NCBI RefSeq assembly: GCF_025060755.1
Contig: NZ_JANYUY010000040.1
Location: 1 to 64,000 of the forward strand
Direction: 5' to 3'
Length of the DNA: 64,000 nucleotides
Source: Paenibacillus doosanensis
Lineage (GTDB): Bacteria > Bacillota > Bacilli > Paenibacillales > NBRC-103111
In this document: piece after piece, positions 22,890-31,900 of the stretch
Position numbering within the stretch: position 1 is the stretch's first letter
Layout of the letters: every line of letters begins with the position of its first letter
Translations under genes and position numbers: made by a program
The notes under the pieces: generated by a model
Databases searched by the model: none
What the model saw: only the letters and a program-made list of their open reading frames with translations
Told to the model about the DNA's origin: nothing

Positions 22890-24297
22890 GGGAAAGCTTC
22901 ACTCCTTCAAGTTCAAGTTGGTTTGCAAGGCTATGAGCGTGAATGACGGCGACGATAAAGAAAGCGCCGGTAACCGCATATTCCTGCGGATCGATCCGGT
23001 AATCGACTCCCGCCCAGCGGGCGGCGCCATAGCCGATGGCCGCCACAACCGGAATGCAGAGAAACAAACGCTGCAGCTGCACCGGCAAAAGCACCCGTTC
23101 GGCCGACCATAGACGGACGCCAAGCAAAAACAGCGGCAAGCCGAGCAGACTGCCGGCAAAGCATAACGCGTCCGCCAGCCTTCCTGCCGCATGCGCAAGC
23201 CGTTCATGAGGCGCCGGGACATATCCCGCTTCCGCCGTCTGCTGCTGCCACAGCTCCCGCAGCTTATCGATATAAAACGATACGTCAATGATTTCCTCCG
23301 GCACCCAGTCCGGCGGAATGTACAGGCGAAACCGGATCATCTCCCACAATCCGGCCGCGCCTATTGCCGTCGAGGCCGCAGCAAGCGCGCAGCCCAGAAG
23401 CAAGCGCCGCTCGCTGCGAAGCACATCGGACCAATCCTGCGCCGCGAGCCGGGCCTGCATGGCCGCGCGGGCCTTGGCCAGCTGCCGGATCATCAGAGAA
23501 GCAAGCCCGTAAATTGCGATCATCCCGCATCCGAACAACAGCAGCCGCCGCAGCTGCGAAATCCGCGCATGAACGAGCACATCGTTTGTAATCCGAAATG
23601 ACGACGGATTCAGCCCTGCCTCCGTCATCGCCTGCTTGACCGCAGTCTCCCCGCGGATCGCCGCATCGGGCTTGGCCGCCAGTTGGACGATGCCGATTCG
23701 CGCATCGGGATACACATCCAGCATCGCCGTGACCGGGATGAATACATCCTCCAAGCCGTCATCCGACATTTGCTCCGCCAGGGAGCGTTCATCCTCGAAC
23801 ACGCCGATAACGGTAAAGGGAACTCCGTACAGCTCGATCGTTTTACCGGCGACCCTGGTCGAATGGAACAGCCGATCGGCGAGCTGCGCGCCGATTACCG
23901 CAACGCGGCTGCGCTGATCGACCGCGGCTTGCGAGAGCGCCGCACCGCCGATCATTTTGAATTCGCGGAAATCGCGGTAAGTCCCGTTCACACCGAACAG
24001 ATTGCACGAAACCGACAGCTTGCCCTGAACGGCCTGAGCTTGCATCGCTGCGGCATAAGCGACAGGCAGCGGGTTCCACCTCCGCGCCAACCGCTCCGCC
24101 TCCTCAAGCCGCAGCCCGCCCATGCTTGAAGAATCGGCGATACGATCGACGATGGCCGTCAGCTTTTGCAGCCGGTGGGAGCCGTTCTCCCGCTCCCAAG
24201 CGGTCGTGACGGACGACAGAAGCCCGATGCCGCCCAGTACAAGCAGTACTCCTGCAAACACCATGAACGAGGCTAATCGGGAACGGCGCCTGAGCAT
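22870..24297 (-). CDS. MacB-core / FtsX-like membrane protein without ATPase
   Basis: A 475-aa membrane protein. One N-terminal membrane segment (about 11-30) is followed by an extracellular region (about 35-240) of the MacB periplasmic-core type, with VAVIGAQLADRLF and the GVPFTVIGVFEDERSLAEQM stretch characteristic of that fold. Membrane segments follow at about 250-270, 297-318, 383-403, 413-433 and 441-460. A standard MacB/YknZ permease has three after the core; here there are five, with a long loop between the third and fourth segments of the protein. No ABC ATPase is fused or adjacent. It sits between a membrane-fusion protein gene and a binding-protein gene, the pairing seen in YknX/YknZ-type exporters but missing YknY. 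Confidence 0.75.
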   Translation of the reverse strand: MLRRRSRLASFMVFAGVLLVLGGIGLLSSVTTAWERENGSHRLQKLTAIVDRIADSSSMGGLRLEEAERLARRWNPLPVAYAAAMQAQAVQGKLSVSCNLFGVNGTYRDFREFKMIGGAALSQAAVDQRSRVAVIGAQLADRLFHSTRVAGKTIELYGVPFTVIGVFEDERSLAEQMSDDGLEDVFIPVTAMLDVYPDARIGIVQLAAKPDAAIRGETAVKQAMTEAGLNPSSFRITNDVLVHARISQLRRLLLFGCGMIAIYGLASLMIRQLAKARAAMQARLAAQDWSDVLRSERRLLLGCALAAASTAIGAAGLWEMIRFRLYIPPDWVPEEIIDVSFYIDKLRELWQQQTAEAGYVPAPHERLAHAAGRLADALCFAGSLLGLPLFLLGVRLWSAERVLLPVQLQRLFLCIPVVAAIGYGAARWAGVDYRIDPQEYAVTGAFFIVAVIHAHSLANQLELEGVKLSHVENFR

Positions 24298-24334
24298 ACG
24301 CGCTCCCTCCTTTCCTATGAAATGCTAAACGTGC

Positions 24335-25489
24335 TCAGCTGCCGGGCATGACCCGATCCCCTTCCGCAACCGGCTTGCTGCTGGAGACAACCACTTTGTC
24401 GAGGGGCGTCACGCCGTTCTCTATCGATGTCTTCCAATCATCCGCGTCGCCGGCCTGTACGGAGGCGCGCTGCAGGACGTATTCGCTGCCGAGCGGCCCC
24501 TTCTTCTCCTTCATAACGAGGACGTATTTCCCTTTATCGTCTTCGCGGACCGCATCGCTCGGCAGCAGCGAGCGGAATACGTCCGTCTTCTTAACGATCC
24601 CGAATTCGCCGGTTTCGCCGCCCTTCAGTCGGCTGTCGTTCAGCGAGAACGTAATTTCTTTGCCTTCGCGCTTAGACGGGGCGGACGACCCGGACGCCGA
24701 CGTCTGCGAAGACGCTTCGTACAGATCGCGGATATCGGTGACTGCGGCCTTCACCCGCACATTGCCCAGCGCGGCAAAGATCAGCTCGGTTTCATCGCCC
24801 AATTGGACATAAGGGGCCTTAGTATCCGGGATCGTCGCCTTTAGCCGCTGTCCCTTGGCGGCGTCGGCGATGCGCACGGCCGCCTTCCCGCTTGGCACCG
24901 GCGCGCCTTTTGCCGCGTTCACTTCAATGACGGTTCCGGCGACCGGAGACGCCATCCGCCCAAACTCGGCGAGCTGGCGCTGCAGATTGGCGATTTGCCG
25001 CTCCAAAATCTGCAAATCCAGCTTTGTGCTGTCAATGTCCCGCGCTATGCCGCGCATCTGCTTCTCGTCGCTGCTGCGGGCGGCATCCATGTAGCTGTCC
25101 TGCAGCTTTTGCAGACTCAACTGCTTCTGTTCGTACCGGGCCTGATTATCTTTGAGCGAATCATCGGCATCTCCGGTTTTCAACGTAAACAGTTCTTGAC
25201 CGGCCTCCACGGTATCGCCGGTCTTGACGGCGACATCGCCGACCGGCCAGTTGACTTCTACATAAATATCCGCCGTCTCCGCCGCTTCTACCTTGCCCGA
25301 GCCGGTCACCTCATGCGACAAGGGGCCGCTTGCCGGCTGCTGAACCGTCACCTCCGCCAGCGAGAGGGTCAGCAGCGTATTGGAAAAAAACGTTAAAACG
25401 ATCATGACCAGGACAAAGACGAGGATAGCCCGCCGGATCGCTTTTTTCTTGACGTCATCCTCGCGCGAGGCGGCGATCGTGCCGTCCAT
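24335..25489 (-). CDS. Membrane-fusion (periplasmic adaptor-type) protein
   Basis: A 384-aa HlyD/RND-adaptor-like protein. One N-terminal membrane segment (about 18-40) is followed by a lipoyl/barrel-sandwich half (VEVNWPVGDVAVKTGDTVEA, about 75-94), a coiled-coil hairpin (about 105-170, rich in Gln/Leu/Lys), the second lipoyl half (about 175-195) and a beta-barrel domain to about 300. In Gram-positives such adaptors (YknX type) work outside the membrane with MacB-like permeases. Here it directly precedes the MacB-like gene (37-bp gap) and follows MalG-type permease by 28 bases. That mixed context is unusual. The start follows GAGAAAGGGG. Confidence 0.88.
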   Translation of the reverse strand: MDGTIAASREDDVKKKAIRRAILVFVLVMIVLTFFSNTLLTLSLAEVTVQQPASGPLSHEVTGSGKVEAAETADIYVEVNWPVGDVAVKTGDTVEAGQELFTLKTGDADDSLKDNQARYEQKQLSLQKLQDSYMDAARSSDEKQMRGIARDIDSTKLDLQILERQIANLQRQLAEFGRMASPVAGTVIEVNAAKGAPVPSGKAAVRIADAAKGQRLKATIPDTKAPYVQLGDETELIFAALGNVRVKAAVTDIRDLYEASSQTSASGSSAPSKREGKEITFSLNDSRLKGGETGEFGIVKKTDVFRSLLPSDAVREDDKGKYVLVMKEKKGPLGSEYVLQRASVQAGDADDWKTSIENGVTPLDKVVVSSSKPVAEGDRVMPGS

Positions 25490-25517
25490 GGAGCATGTCC
25501 CCTTTCTCTTGCTTCCC

Positions 25518-26495
25518 TTACCCTTTGATTCCGGAAAGCTGGATACCTTCGATCAAATATTTTTCCGCATACAACGCCACTAACAGCAGCGGCAGCATAT
25601 ACATCGACGATGCGGCGAAAGCGATTCCGCGTTCTCCCTCGCCGATCTGCGACAAGTAAACGGACAGCGGCTGCCGGCTCGCCTCTTGCAGAAAGATGAG
25701 CGGCTGCTCCACCATGTTCCAATTGTCGATGAAAACGAGAATGGAGAGGGCCGCCACTCCCGTCCCGCACATCGGCAGGACAATTCTTGCAAAAATGTAC
25801 GCGTGGCTCGCGCCGTCCACTCGCGCCGCTTCGATATAGCTCGCAGGCACGAACATCATGAACTGCCGCAGCAGGAATACCCCGAAGGCGCTGAATATGC
25901 CCGGCAAAATAATGGACCAATGCGAGTCCAGAAGCCCTAGTCTGTCAGCAACGATGTAATTCGGCACGAGCGTCACCTGAAACGGCATCAGCATCGTCAC
26001 GATATACATGAAAAAGAGCGGCTCGCGAAACCGAAAGCGCAAATGCGCGAACGCATAAGAAGCAAGCGATGCGACGAGAATTTGGCCGGCAATAATCGGT
26101 ACCGTCATTTTTACGGAATTCCAGAACATAAATAAAAATTGCGGCCTCCCTACCAGCACTGCATACAGCTGGGACAGCGTTACGCGGTACGGAATCCACT
26201 GCAAGCGGACGAATTCGCTCCCTTCCCCACCGTCGCCCCGGCCCTCTGTAAAAGCGGCATAAATATCCGTAATCTCGCTTTCCGACATGAAGGATTGGAT
26301 TAACGTCAGAACCATCGGAAATAAAAACACCGCCGTCAAAAGCGTAAGCAGACCGACCAGTGCGATCTGCCCGGCTCTTCGTCCTACACGGGCCATAATG
26401 ACCCGAGCATTTCGGACTGCCGCCGGAGGCTGAAATTTAGCATGCTTCCGCACAGCGCTTGCGTCCGGCTCCGGTTGCGGCTCGCCTGCTGTCAT
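25518..26495 (-). CDS. Carbohydrate ABC transporter permease (MalG/AraQ type)
   Basis: A 325-aa inner permease with six membrane segments after a charged 45-aa N-terminal extension, longer than usual. The EAA loop is VDGASHAYIFARIVLPMCGTG (EAARVDGA at about 225-232), where the cytoplasmic ATPase docks. The C terminus LIEGIQLSGIKG is typical of the MalG family. GGGGGGA precedes the ATG. It pairs with the MalF-type protein 62 bases upstream. No ATPase gene lies in the window, as is common in Paenibacillus, where one MsmX-like ATPase serves many importers. Confidence 0.93.
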   Translation of the reverse strand: MTAGEPQPEPDASAVRKHAKFQPPAAVRNARVIMARVGRRAGQIALVGLLTLLTAVFLFPMVLTLIQSFMSESEITDIYAAFTEGRGDGGEGSEFVRLQWIPYRVTLSQLYAVLVGRPQFLFMFWNSVKMTVPIIAGQILVASLASYAFAHLRFRFREPLFFMYIVTMLMPFQVTLVPNYIVADRLGLLDSHWSIILPGIFSAFGVFLLRQFMMFVPASYIEAARVDGASHAYIFARIVLPMCGTGVAALSILVFIDNWNMVEQPLIFLQEASRQPLSVYLSQIGEGERGIAFAASSMYMLPLLLVALYAEKYLIEGIQLSGIKG

Positions 26496-26557
26496 AGAGC
26501 GTTCCCCCCTTATCTATTGACCAGAACGTCGGGCCGGATATGCGGCCGAAATTTCGC

Positions 26558-27439
26558 CTAGCCGAGCGATTTGCCGATACGCCTTTCCGTCAGGAACAGA
26601 ATCCAGACCAGCACGACGATAACAAGCGCCATCAGGAACGCCGCCGAGGTCAGCTTTTGATAATCCAGCGATTTGAACATGTTGTTCATATAGTGCTGCA
26701 GCATATAAATGCTCGGGTCCGGATAATCTCCGGCCAGCAGGTACGTTTCTCTGAACACCTTGAACGAGTTGATGATCGACATGATGAACACGAAAAACGC
26801 TGTCGGCGTTAAATACACCAGCGTAATCGACCGCCACTGCCTGAATTTCCCCGCTCCGTCAACCGACGCCGCTTCGTAATAATCGGCCGGGATGTTCTGC
26901 AAACCGGCGAGAAACAGCACCATGTTGTAACCGATGTTTTTCCACAAGTAGACGACGAGCACAACCCCCAGCGCGGAAGAGCTCTCCAGCCAATCTTTCG
27001 GGGAAGCGCCCCGGCTCCAGCCCCAATCGGCGATCCATCCGTTCAGAACGCCATGCTGATCAAACAGTGCCTTCCAGACTAACACCACGGACGCTACCGG
27101 TACGACGAGCGGGCTTAAGAACGATATGCGGAACGTTTGACGCAGCGGCAGCGGCCTGTTGAGCGCCATCGCCAGCCCCAGGGACAGCAGCATGTTCAGC
27201 GGGACACAGATAACGGTAAACAGGAACGTGTTGGCGGCCGCCCGTCTGAACACCGGGTTCGCCAGCAGCTCACGGTAGTTGTCCAGCCCGACGAACGTCC
27301 CGTCCACAGGGCTGTCCATCAGCGAGAAGCGCAGACCCATCGCAAAAGGAATCGCGAAGAAGACCGCGAACCCCGCAAGGCTCGGCAGCAGAAACCATAG
27401 CGCCGTCATCCCTTCGTGATTATGTAGACGTCTCAGCAC
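26558..27439 (-). CDS. Carbohydrate ABC transporter permease (MalF/UgpA type)
   Basis: A protein of about 293 aa with six membrane segments. The EAA loop YYEAASVDGAGKFRQWRSIT (about 195-214) docks the ATPase. The typical NTFLFTVICVPLNMLLSLGLA helix region and an LTERRIGKSLG C terminus fit the MalF/UgpA family. I choose GTG 27439, 10 bases after AGGAGG; the ATG at 27478 has no ribosome binding site. It is the first gene of the six-gene minus-strand operon running to 19235. The sequence upstream is the decayed oligogalacturonate lyase copy, and no clear promoter is visible there. Confidence 0.92.
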   Translation of the reverse strand: MLRRLHNHEGMTALWFLLPSLAGFAVFFAIPFAMGLRFSLMDSPVDGTFVGLDNYRELLANPVFRRAAANTFLFTVICVPLNMLLSLGLAMALNRPLPLRQTFRISFLSPLVVPVASVVLVWKALFDQHGVLNGWIADWGWSRGASPKDWLESSSALGVVLVVYLWKNIGYNMVLFLAGLQNIPADYYEAASVDGAGKFRQWRSITLVYLTPTAFFVFIMSIINSFKVFRETYLLAGDYPDPSIYMLQHYMNNMFKSLDYQKLTSAAFLMALVIVVLVWILFLTERRIGKSLG

Positions 27440-27505
27440 AAGCGAATCGCCTCCTTTCGTCTGAATCCATTTTCGCATCGTTAGATTAGAATTCGATTAG
27501 AAATG

Positions 27506-27630
27506 ACGCCGCGCAAGACGGTCGGTCACGAATTTGGCTTGCCGACGGGGAAAGGCTCGGTTATCATGGGAAGAAAACGGAGGCCGGCGATACCGATGAT
27601 TTACTGAAGCTTCAGGAGGTGCAGGTCTAA
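27506..27630 (+). pseudogene. Remnant of a second oligogalacturonate lyase gene
   Basis: Translated on the plus strand with one skipped frame, this gap reads PRKTVGHEF then WLADGERLGYHGKK (the frame slips by one base near 27536), then TEAGDTDDLLKLQEVQV and a TAA at 27628. The first part matches residues 241-262 of the intact lyase just downstream (KSVGHEYWFADGIRLGYHGR), and the second matches its C terminus (VEVGDVEELPSLAEVQ). The frame therefore lacks about 110 internal codons, is frameshifted and has no 5' part. It is a collapsed paralogue, not a gene. Confidence 0.8.
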
Positions 27631-27662
27631 GGCAAGAAATAATACAGACGGGGAGGATGTAT

Positions 27663-28832
27663 ATGCAAGGAACCAGATTCAATCCGGAATTTCGCGAGTA
27701 CCGGGATCGGCTTTCCGGGCGACGCATCGTGCAGCTGACCGATTATTTCGCCCACAGCAACCATCTGTACTTTACGAACGAAACGTTCTACCGCGGCGAC
27801 ATTATCTTCAAATCGCAGCGGGGCAATGCGAGCAATCTGTTCCGGCTGCACATGGATACGATGCACATCGTGCAATTGACCGATCTGCCGCAGCCCTCCT
27901 ACGACGACCGGTATTTCGACCGCCTGCTTCTGTCCTATGTGCACGAAGGCAATGAGGAAGTGTACATGTTTTACCTCGGCCAGGTGCTGGCGCTGAATCT
28001 GAAGACGCTGCGCCAGCGCGTGCTGTATACGGCTCCGGACGGATATTATTTAAGCTCCGGATCGCCCAGCGCCGACGGCAAATATGTCGTGGCGTCCATC
28101 AACGAAAACAAGGTGCACCGTGAATTCGAGGGGGGCTTCTACGAAACGTGGGCCGCATATCCCGAGACGCGGCTGATCCGCATTGATATCGAAACCGGCG
28201 CTGCCGATACGGTCTATTCGGAACGGTATTGGATCAAGCACGTCAATATGTCGCCGGCCGTGCCGAACTTGCTTACCTTCTGTCATGAAGGTCCCTGGGA
28301 CAAGATCGATCATCGCGTATGGCTGCTCGATACGAACACCGGCGCAGCGTCCAAGGTCGTGCCGGATCAAGGCCCGGACAAATCGGTCGGCCACGAGTAC
28401 TGGTTCGCCGACGGAATCCGTCTCGGCTATCACGGCCGCAAGGTGCGGCCGGACGGGCAAATCGACGGCTACTTCGGCTCGATCCGCTATGATAATACGG
28501 AGCAGACGGAGGTTGACTTCCCGTTCCAAAGCCATCATTTTCACAGCAACGACCTGGAGCTGATCGTCGGGGACGGACAGCCAATGACGAATCCGCATGT
28601 GCTGCTGTGGAAAAGAAACGGCGCGGGCTTCGATCAGCCCCGCGTCCTGGCGTATCACGGCGGCATGGCGATTAATGCCGCCACCCACGTGCATCCGCGC
28701 TTTACTGCGGATACCAAGCAAGTGCTGTACACGTCCGACCGCGGCGGGTACGCAAATCTGTACCTCGTCGAAGTGGGAGACGTGGAGGAGCTGCCCTCGC
28801 TTGCCGAGGTACAGGCAGGCAAGCGGTTATAG
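27663..28832 (+). CDS. ogl: Oligogalacturonate lyase (PL22 family)
   Basis: A 389-aa seven-bladed-propeller enzyme of the Ogl / PL22 type that splits short oligogalacturonides (from pectin) by beta-elimination. There is no signal peptide, so it acts in the cytoplasm on imported oligomers. Histidines at the expected catalytic and metal-binding places are visible, numbered from the upstream ATG at 27657: LLTFCHEGPWD (His210), VGHEYW (His246), HHFHSN (293-298) and THVHPRF (His344, His346). I place the start at ATG 27663, six bases after GGAGG; the ATG at 27657 abuts that site. It is divergent from the six-gene transporter operon, which may supply its substrate. A decayed second copy lies just upstream. 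Confidence 0.92.
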   Translation: MQGTRFNPEFREYRDRLSGRRIVQLTDYFAHSNHLYFTNETFYRGDIIFKSQRGNASNLFRLHMDTMHIVQLTDLPQPSYDDRYFDRLLLSYVHEGNEEVYMFYLGQVLALNLKTLRQRVLYTAPDGYYLSSGSPSADGKYVVASINENKVHREFEGGFYETWAAYPETRLIRIDIETGAADTVYSERYWIKHVNMSPAVPNLLTFCHEGPWDKIDHRVWLLDTNTGAASKVVPDQGPDKSVGHEYWFADGIRLGYHGRKVRPDGQIDGYFGSIRYDNTEQTEVDFPFQSHHFHSNDLELIVGDGQPMTNPHVLLWKRNGAGFDQPRVLAYHGGMAINAATHVHPRFTADTKQVLYTSDRGGYANLYLVEVGDVEELPSLAEVQAGKRL

Positions 28833-28864
28833 CCTCGTAGCTGGACAATACGATATATCGTTTG

Positions 28865-28922
28865 GCAAAAAAAGGGTTATTCCCCGAGCAGCCCTATTCG
28901 GCTGCCTGGAGAATAACCCTTA
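28865..28922 (-). terminator. Strong bidirectional terminator between ogl and the SLH gene
   Basis: aagggttattc (28872-28882) pairs exactly with gaataaccctt (28911-28921), with an inner gcagcc / ggctgc stem. On the minus strand it is followed by a run of seven T, ending the SLH gene transcript. Confidence 0.88.
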
Positions 28923-28949
28923 TGTCTTGCAAGATCATTCCATACGCTG

Positions 28950-31900
28950 CTACTTGCCGCTTTGGGCCAGCAGGTTCAGCAGTACGGTGACCGCCTCGGC
29001 TCTCGTTGCCGAGGCCGCAGGCCCAAATACGTTGCCGTCCCGGCCTTCAATCAGCTTTTGCTGCTTCATGGCCGCAACGGCGCCCTTCGACCATGCCGGA
29101 ATGTCCTGATCGTCGGCAAAGCCGGCTGCCGCATCCGCTTCGATCTTGAGGCTTGCCGCTTTAGCGATCATCACGGCCATCTCGGCGCGCGTAATCTCGG
29201 CGTTCGGCCGGAAGCTTCCGTCTTCATAGCCTTGAACGACGCCCGCTTGAACCGCCTGCGCGACCGCCTTCTGCGCCCAGTCTCCAATCTCCGCGCCATC
29301 GGTGAAAGTGAGCTTCGCTCCTTCTCCCTGCGCCTTCCGCGCGTTCATCAGCATGACGGCGAATTCCGCCCGCGTCACCGTGCGGTTCGGCTTGAACGTG
29401 CCGTCCGGATAACCGCTCACTATCCCTCGGTTCACCGCCTGCTTAATATTCCCTTCCGCCCAATGTCCGGCAATATCGCTTAAGGCGACAGCCGGATTCG
29501 GCTTCTCCGCCGCCGTGTCTACGGCGAATACGGCAAACTTCGTAAAGTGATCGACCTCGACGGAAATCTTATTTCCGTCGATCTTGCCGCCGGCCACTTC
29601 CACCCAAACCTTCTTCGCTTCATCGTAGTAGAAGACGGCCGCCGTCTTGCTCTCCGGCAAACCGGCCGTATCGAATGTGAAGGTCAGAGTGACCGGGCTG
29701 CTGAAGTTTTCCGAAATATTTTTCAAAATTTCAAATATCGGGCTGACCAAAATCTCATGATTCGCAAGCAGCGCTTGCAGGTCGGTTACCTTCTCGATCG
29801 TTATTTTCAATTCCTTGTTCGATGCGTTGGCCGGAATGGAGACGACAATCCCGTCGCCCAGGCTGACTTCTCCCTGCTTACCTGCCGGAAGCGTCAGCTT
29901 GCCGTCCGTTCCCGTCACCTTCGCATCGCCTGGAGCGGTACCTGCACCGCCGCCGCTGCTTCCACTGCCGCCGCTGCTGCGTTTCACGAAGCGGGTCACG
30001 GTTATGTTGTACGTCTTCGTCGTGCCGTCCTGCGCCGTCACTGCGATCGTCACCGGATTACTGCCGAACTGCAGCGGAACGGCTTGGCTCGCCTGGCCGC
30101 TTGCGACCGGCTTGCCGTTCACGGTCACTGCGGCGCTGCTGTCGCTTACCGCAGCCGTTACCGTCAGGCTCGATACGCCGCTGTCCACGTTCGCCGTATA
30201 CGCCGTCGTACCGGGTGCAAACGCCGGGCTCAGGCTCCCGCTCGACAAGGTCAAGGAGCTTAAATCCGCGTTGCCGCTCAGAGCAGCCGCACGCTGCACG
30301 GATACGGTATACATTTTCGTCGTGCCGTCCTGCGCCGTCACTACGATCGTGACCGGATTGGCGCCGACCTGCAGCCGGACGGCTGGACTCGCTTGACCGC
30401 TTGCAACCAGGTTGCCGTTCACGGTCATCGTTGCCTGGCTGTCATAGACGCTGGCCGTTACGGTAATATTCGATACGCTGTTATCTACAGCTGCGGCGTA
30501 AGCCGTCGTACCGGGCGTGAATGCCGGAGTCAGACTGCCGCTCGACAAAGCCAAGGAGCTTAAATCCGCATTGCTGCCCAGAGCAGCTGCCCGGTTTACC
30601 GTCAGTCTGTACGAATTGCTCGTGCCGTCCTGCGCGGTAACCGCAATATCAATCGGGTTGGACCCGAACTTCAAACCGGAAGCCTTATAAGCATATACAT
30701 CGCCCGTTACCGTGCTGTATACGGCTCCGGTAACGGATATCGACGCCTCCGGCTCGGCCTTGGTCACATAAAGATGGAGGCTGCTCACGCTGCTCGGCAC
30801 ATCGACCGTATAACCGAATTCCGCCGGCGAGAATGCCGGAGAAAGCGTGCCTTGATCGACAGACAAGCCGGACAGCTTGGCATTGCCGCTGTAAGCGACC
30901 GTAATCTCATGCGTGCCGGAAGCTTGCTGAAGCATGCCGGAGGAAACAAAGGCACCGTCGACCGTCGTTGCCGTAATGGTAACTTGCCCCGCCGCTACAG
31001 CCGTTACTTTGCCGGTTGAATCTACGACCGCAACAGCCGGATCGCTGGATTTCCAGATCACATCCGTCACCGTCGCCGTGCTTGGCGTCAGCTGCGCCTG
31101 AAGCCGCGCGCTGCCGTTCGGGCTTAATGATGCCGGTCCGGATACGGCGACTCCCGCAGGAGGCGTATACGGCGGTTCCGTCTGCGGGAACAGAGGGCGC
31201 AAACGCCAATAATTATTCCATGCGTTGCTGGAAGAACCCGTCATATTGCCGTTGCCGGCGATTCTAATAAACCGCGCCTGTACGGGCGTATCAAAAGTAA
31301 ACGTCTGCAAAACGTTCTCTCCGGGCGTTCCCGCAAGCACCGTAAGCGAGTTCATGTACGTATCCGGCTGCGTTTCCCAGGCGACCGGCGTCGCCGAAGT
31401 TTCGCTGACGACCGTACCGCTCGGAACGGCCGACCAGTTCTGCCCGTCCGTTGAATATTCGATTCTCAGCTTATACGTACGAGGGTTCGACGCATGCTGG
31501 ACAAACCCGATCTGCACGCCTTGAACCGTCTTCGCCGTTTCTCCCAAGTACATGCGAATCCACGCCGCGCCGCTGGCTGCCCAGCGAAGCGAACCGGTGC
31601 CGGCATAATCGCCGGGGTTCAGCACGTTGACCGCATAGTTGGAATTGCTCGAATCCACTTGCTCGTCGCTTGCCGTGACGATTGGCGATTTGGGAATGAC
31701 GGCAAACGCAACATTATAAAAGTTTTTCACGCCTTCGGCATCCGTCAGCGTAATGAGCGCCGTTCCGCCGCTCATCTCTTGCGGATAAGCTACATCGACG
31801 CGGACCCCTTGCTCCGCTTGAGCGGTAATCTCCGCTTTCTTGGAATAATCGTAATCGAGAGGAAGCGTCACCGTATAGCTGTACACATCCGGCGAAAATC

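Noticed and set aside
28050-28721. A 223-codon minus-strand open frame over ogl
   Set aside because: Antisense to the PL22 catalytic region. No ribosome binding site and no similarity recognised.
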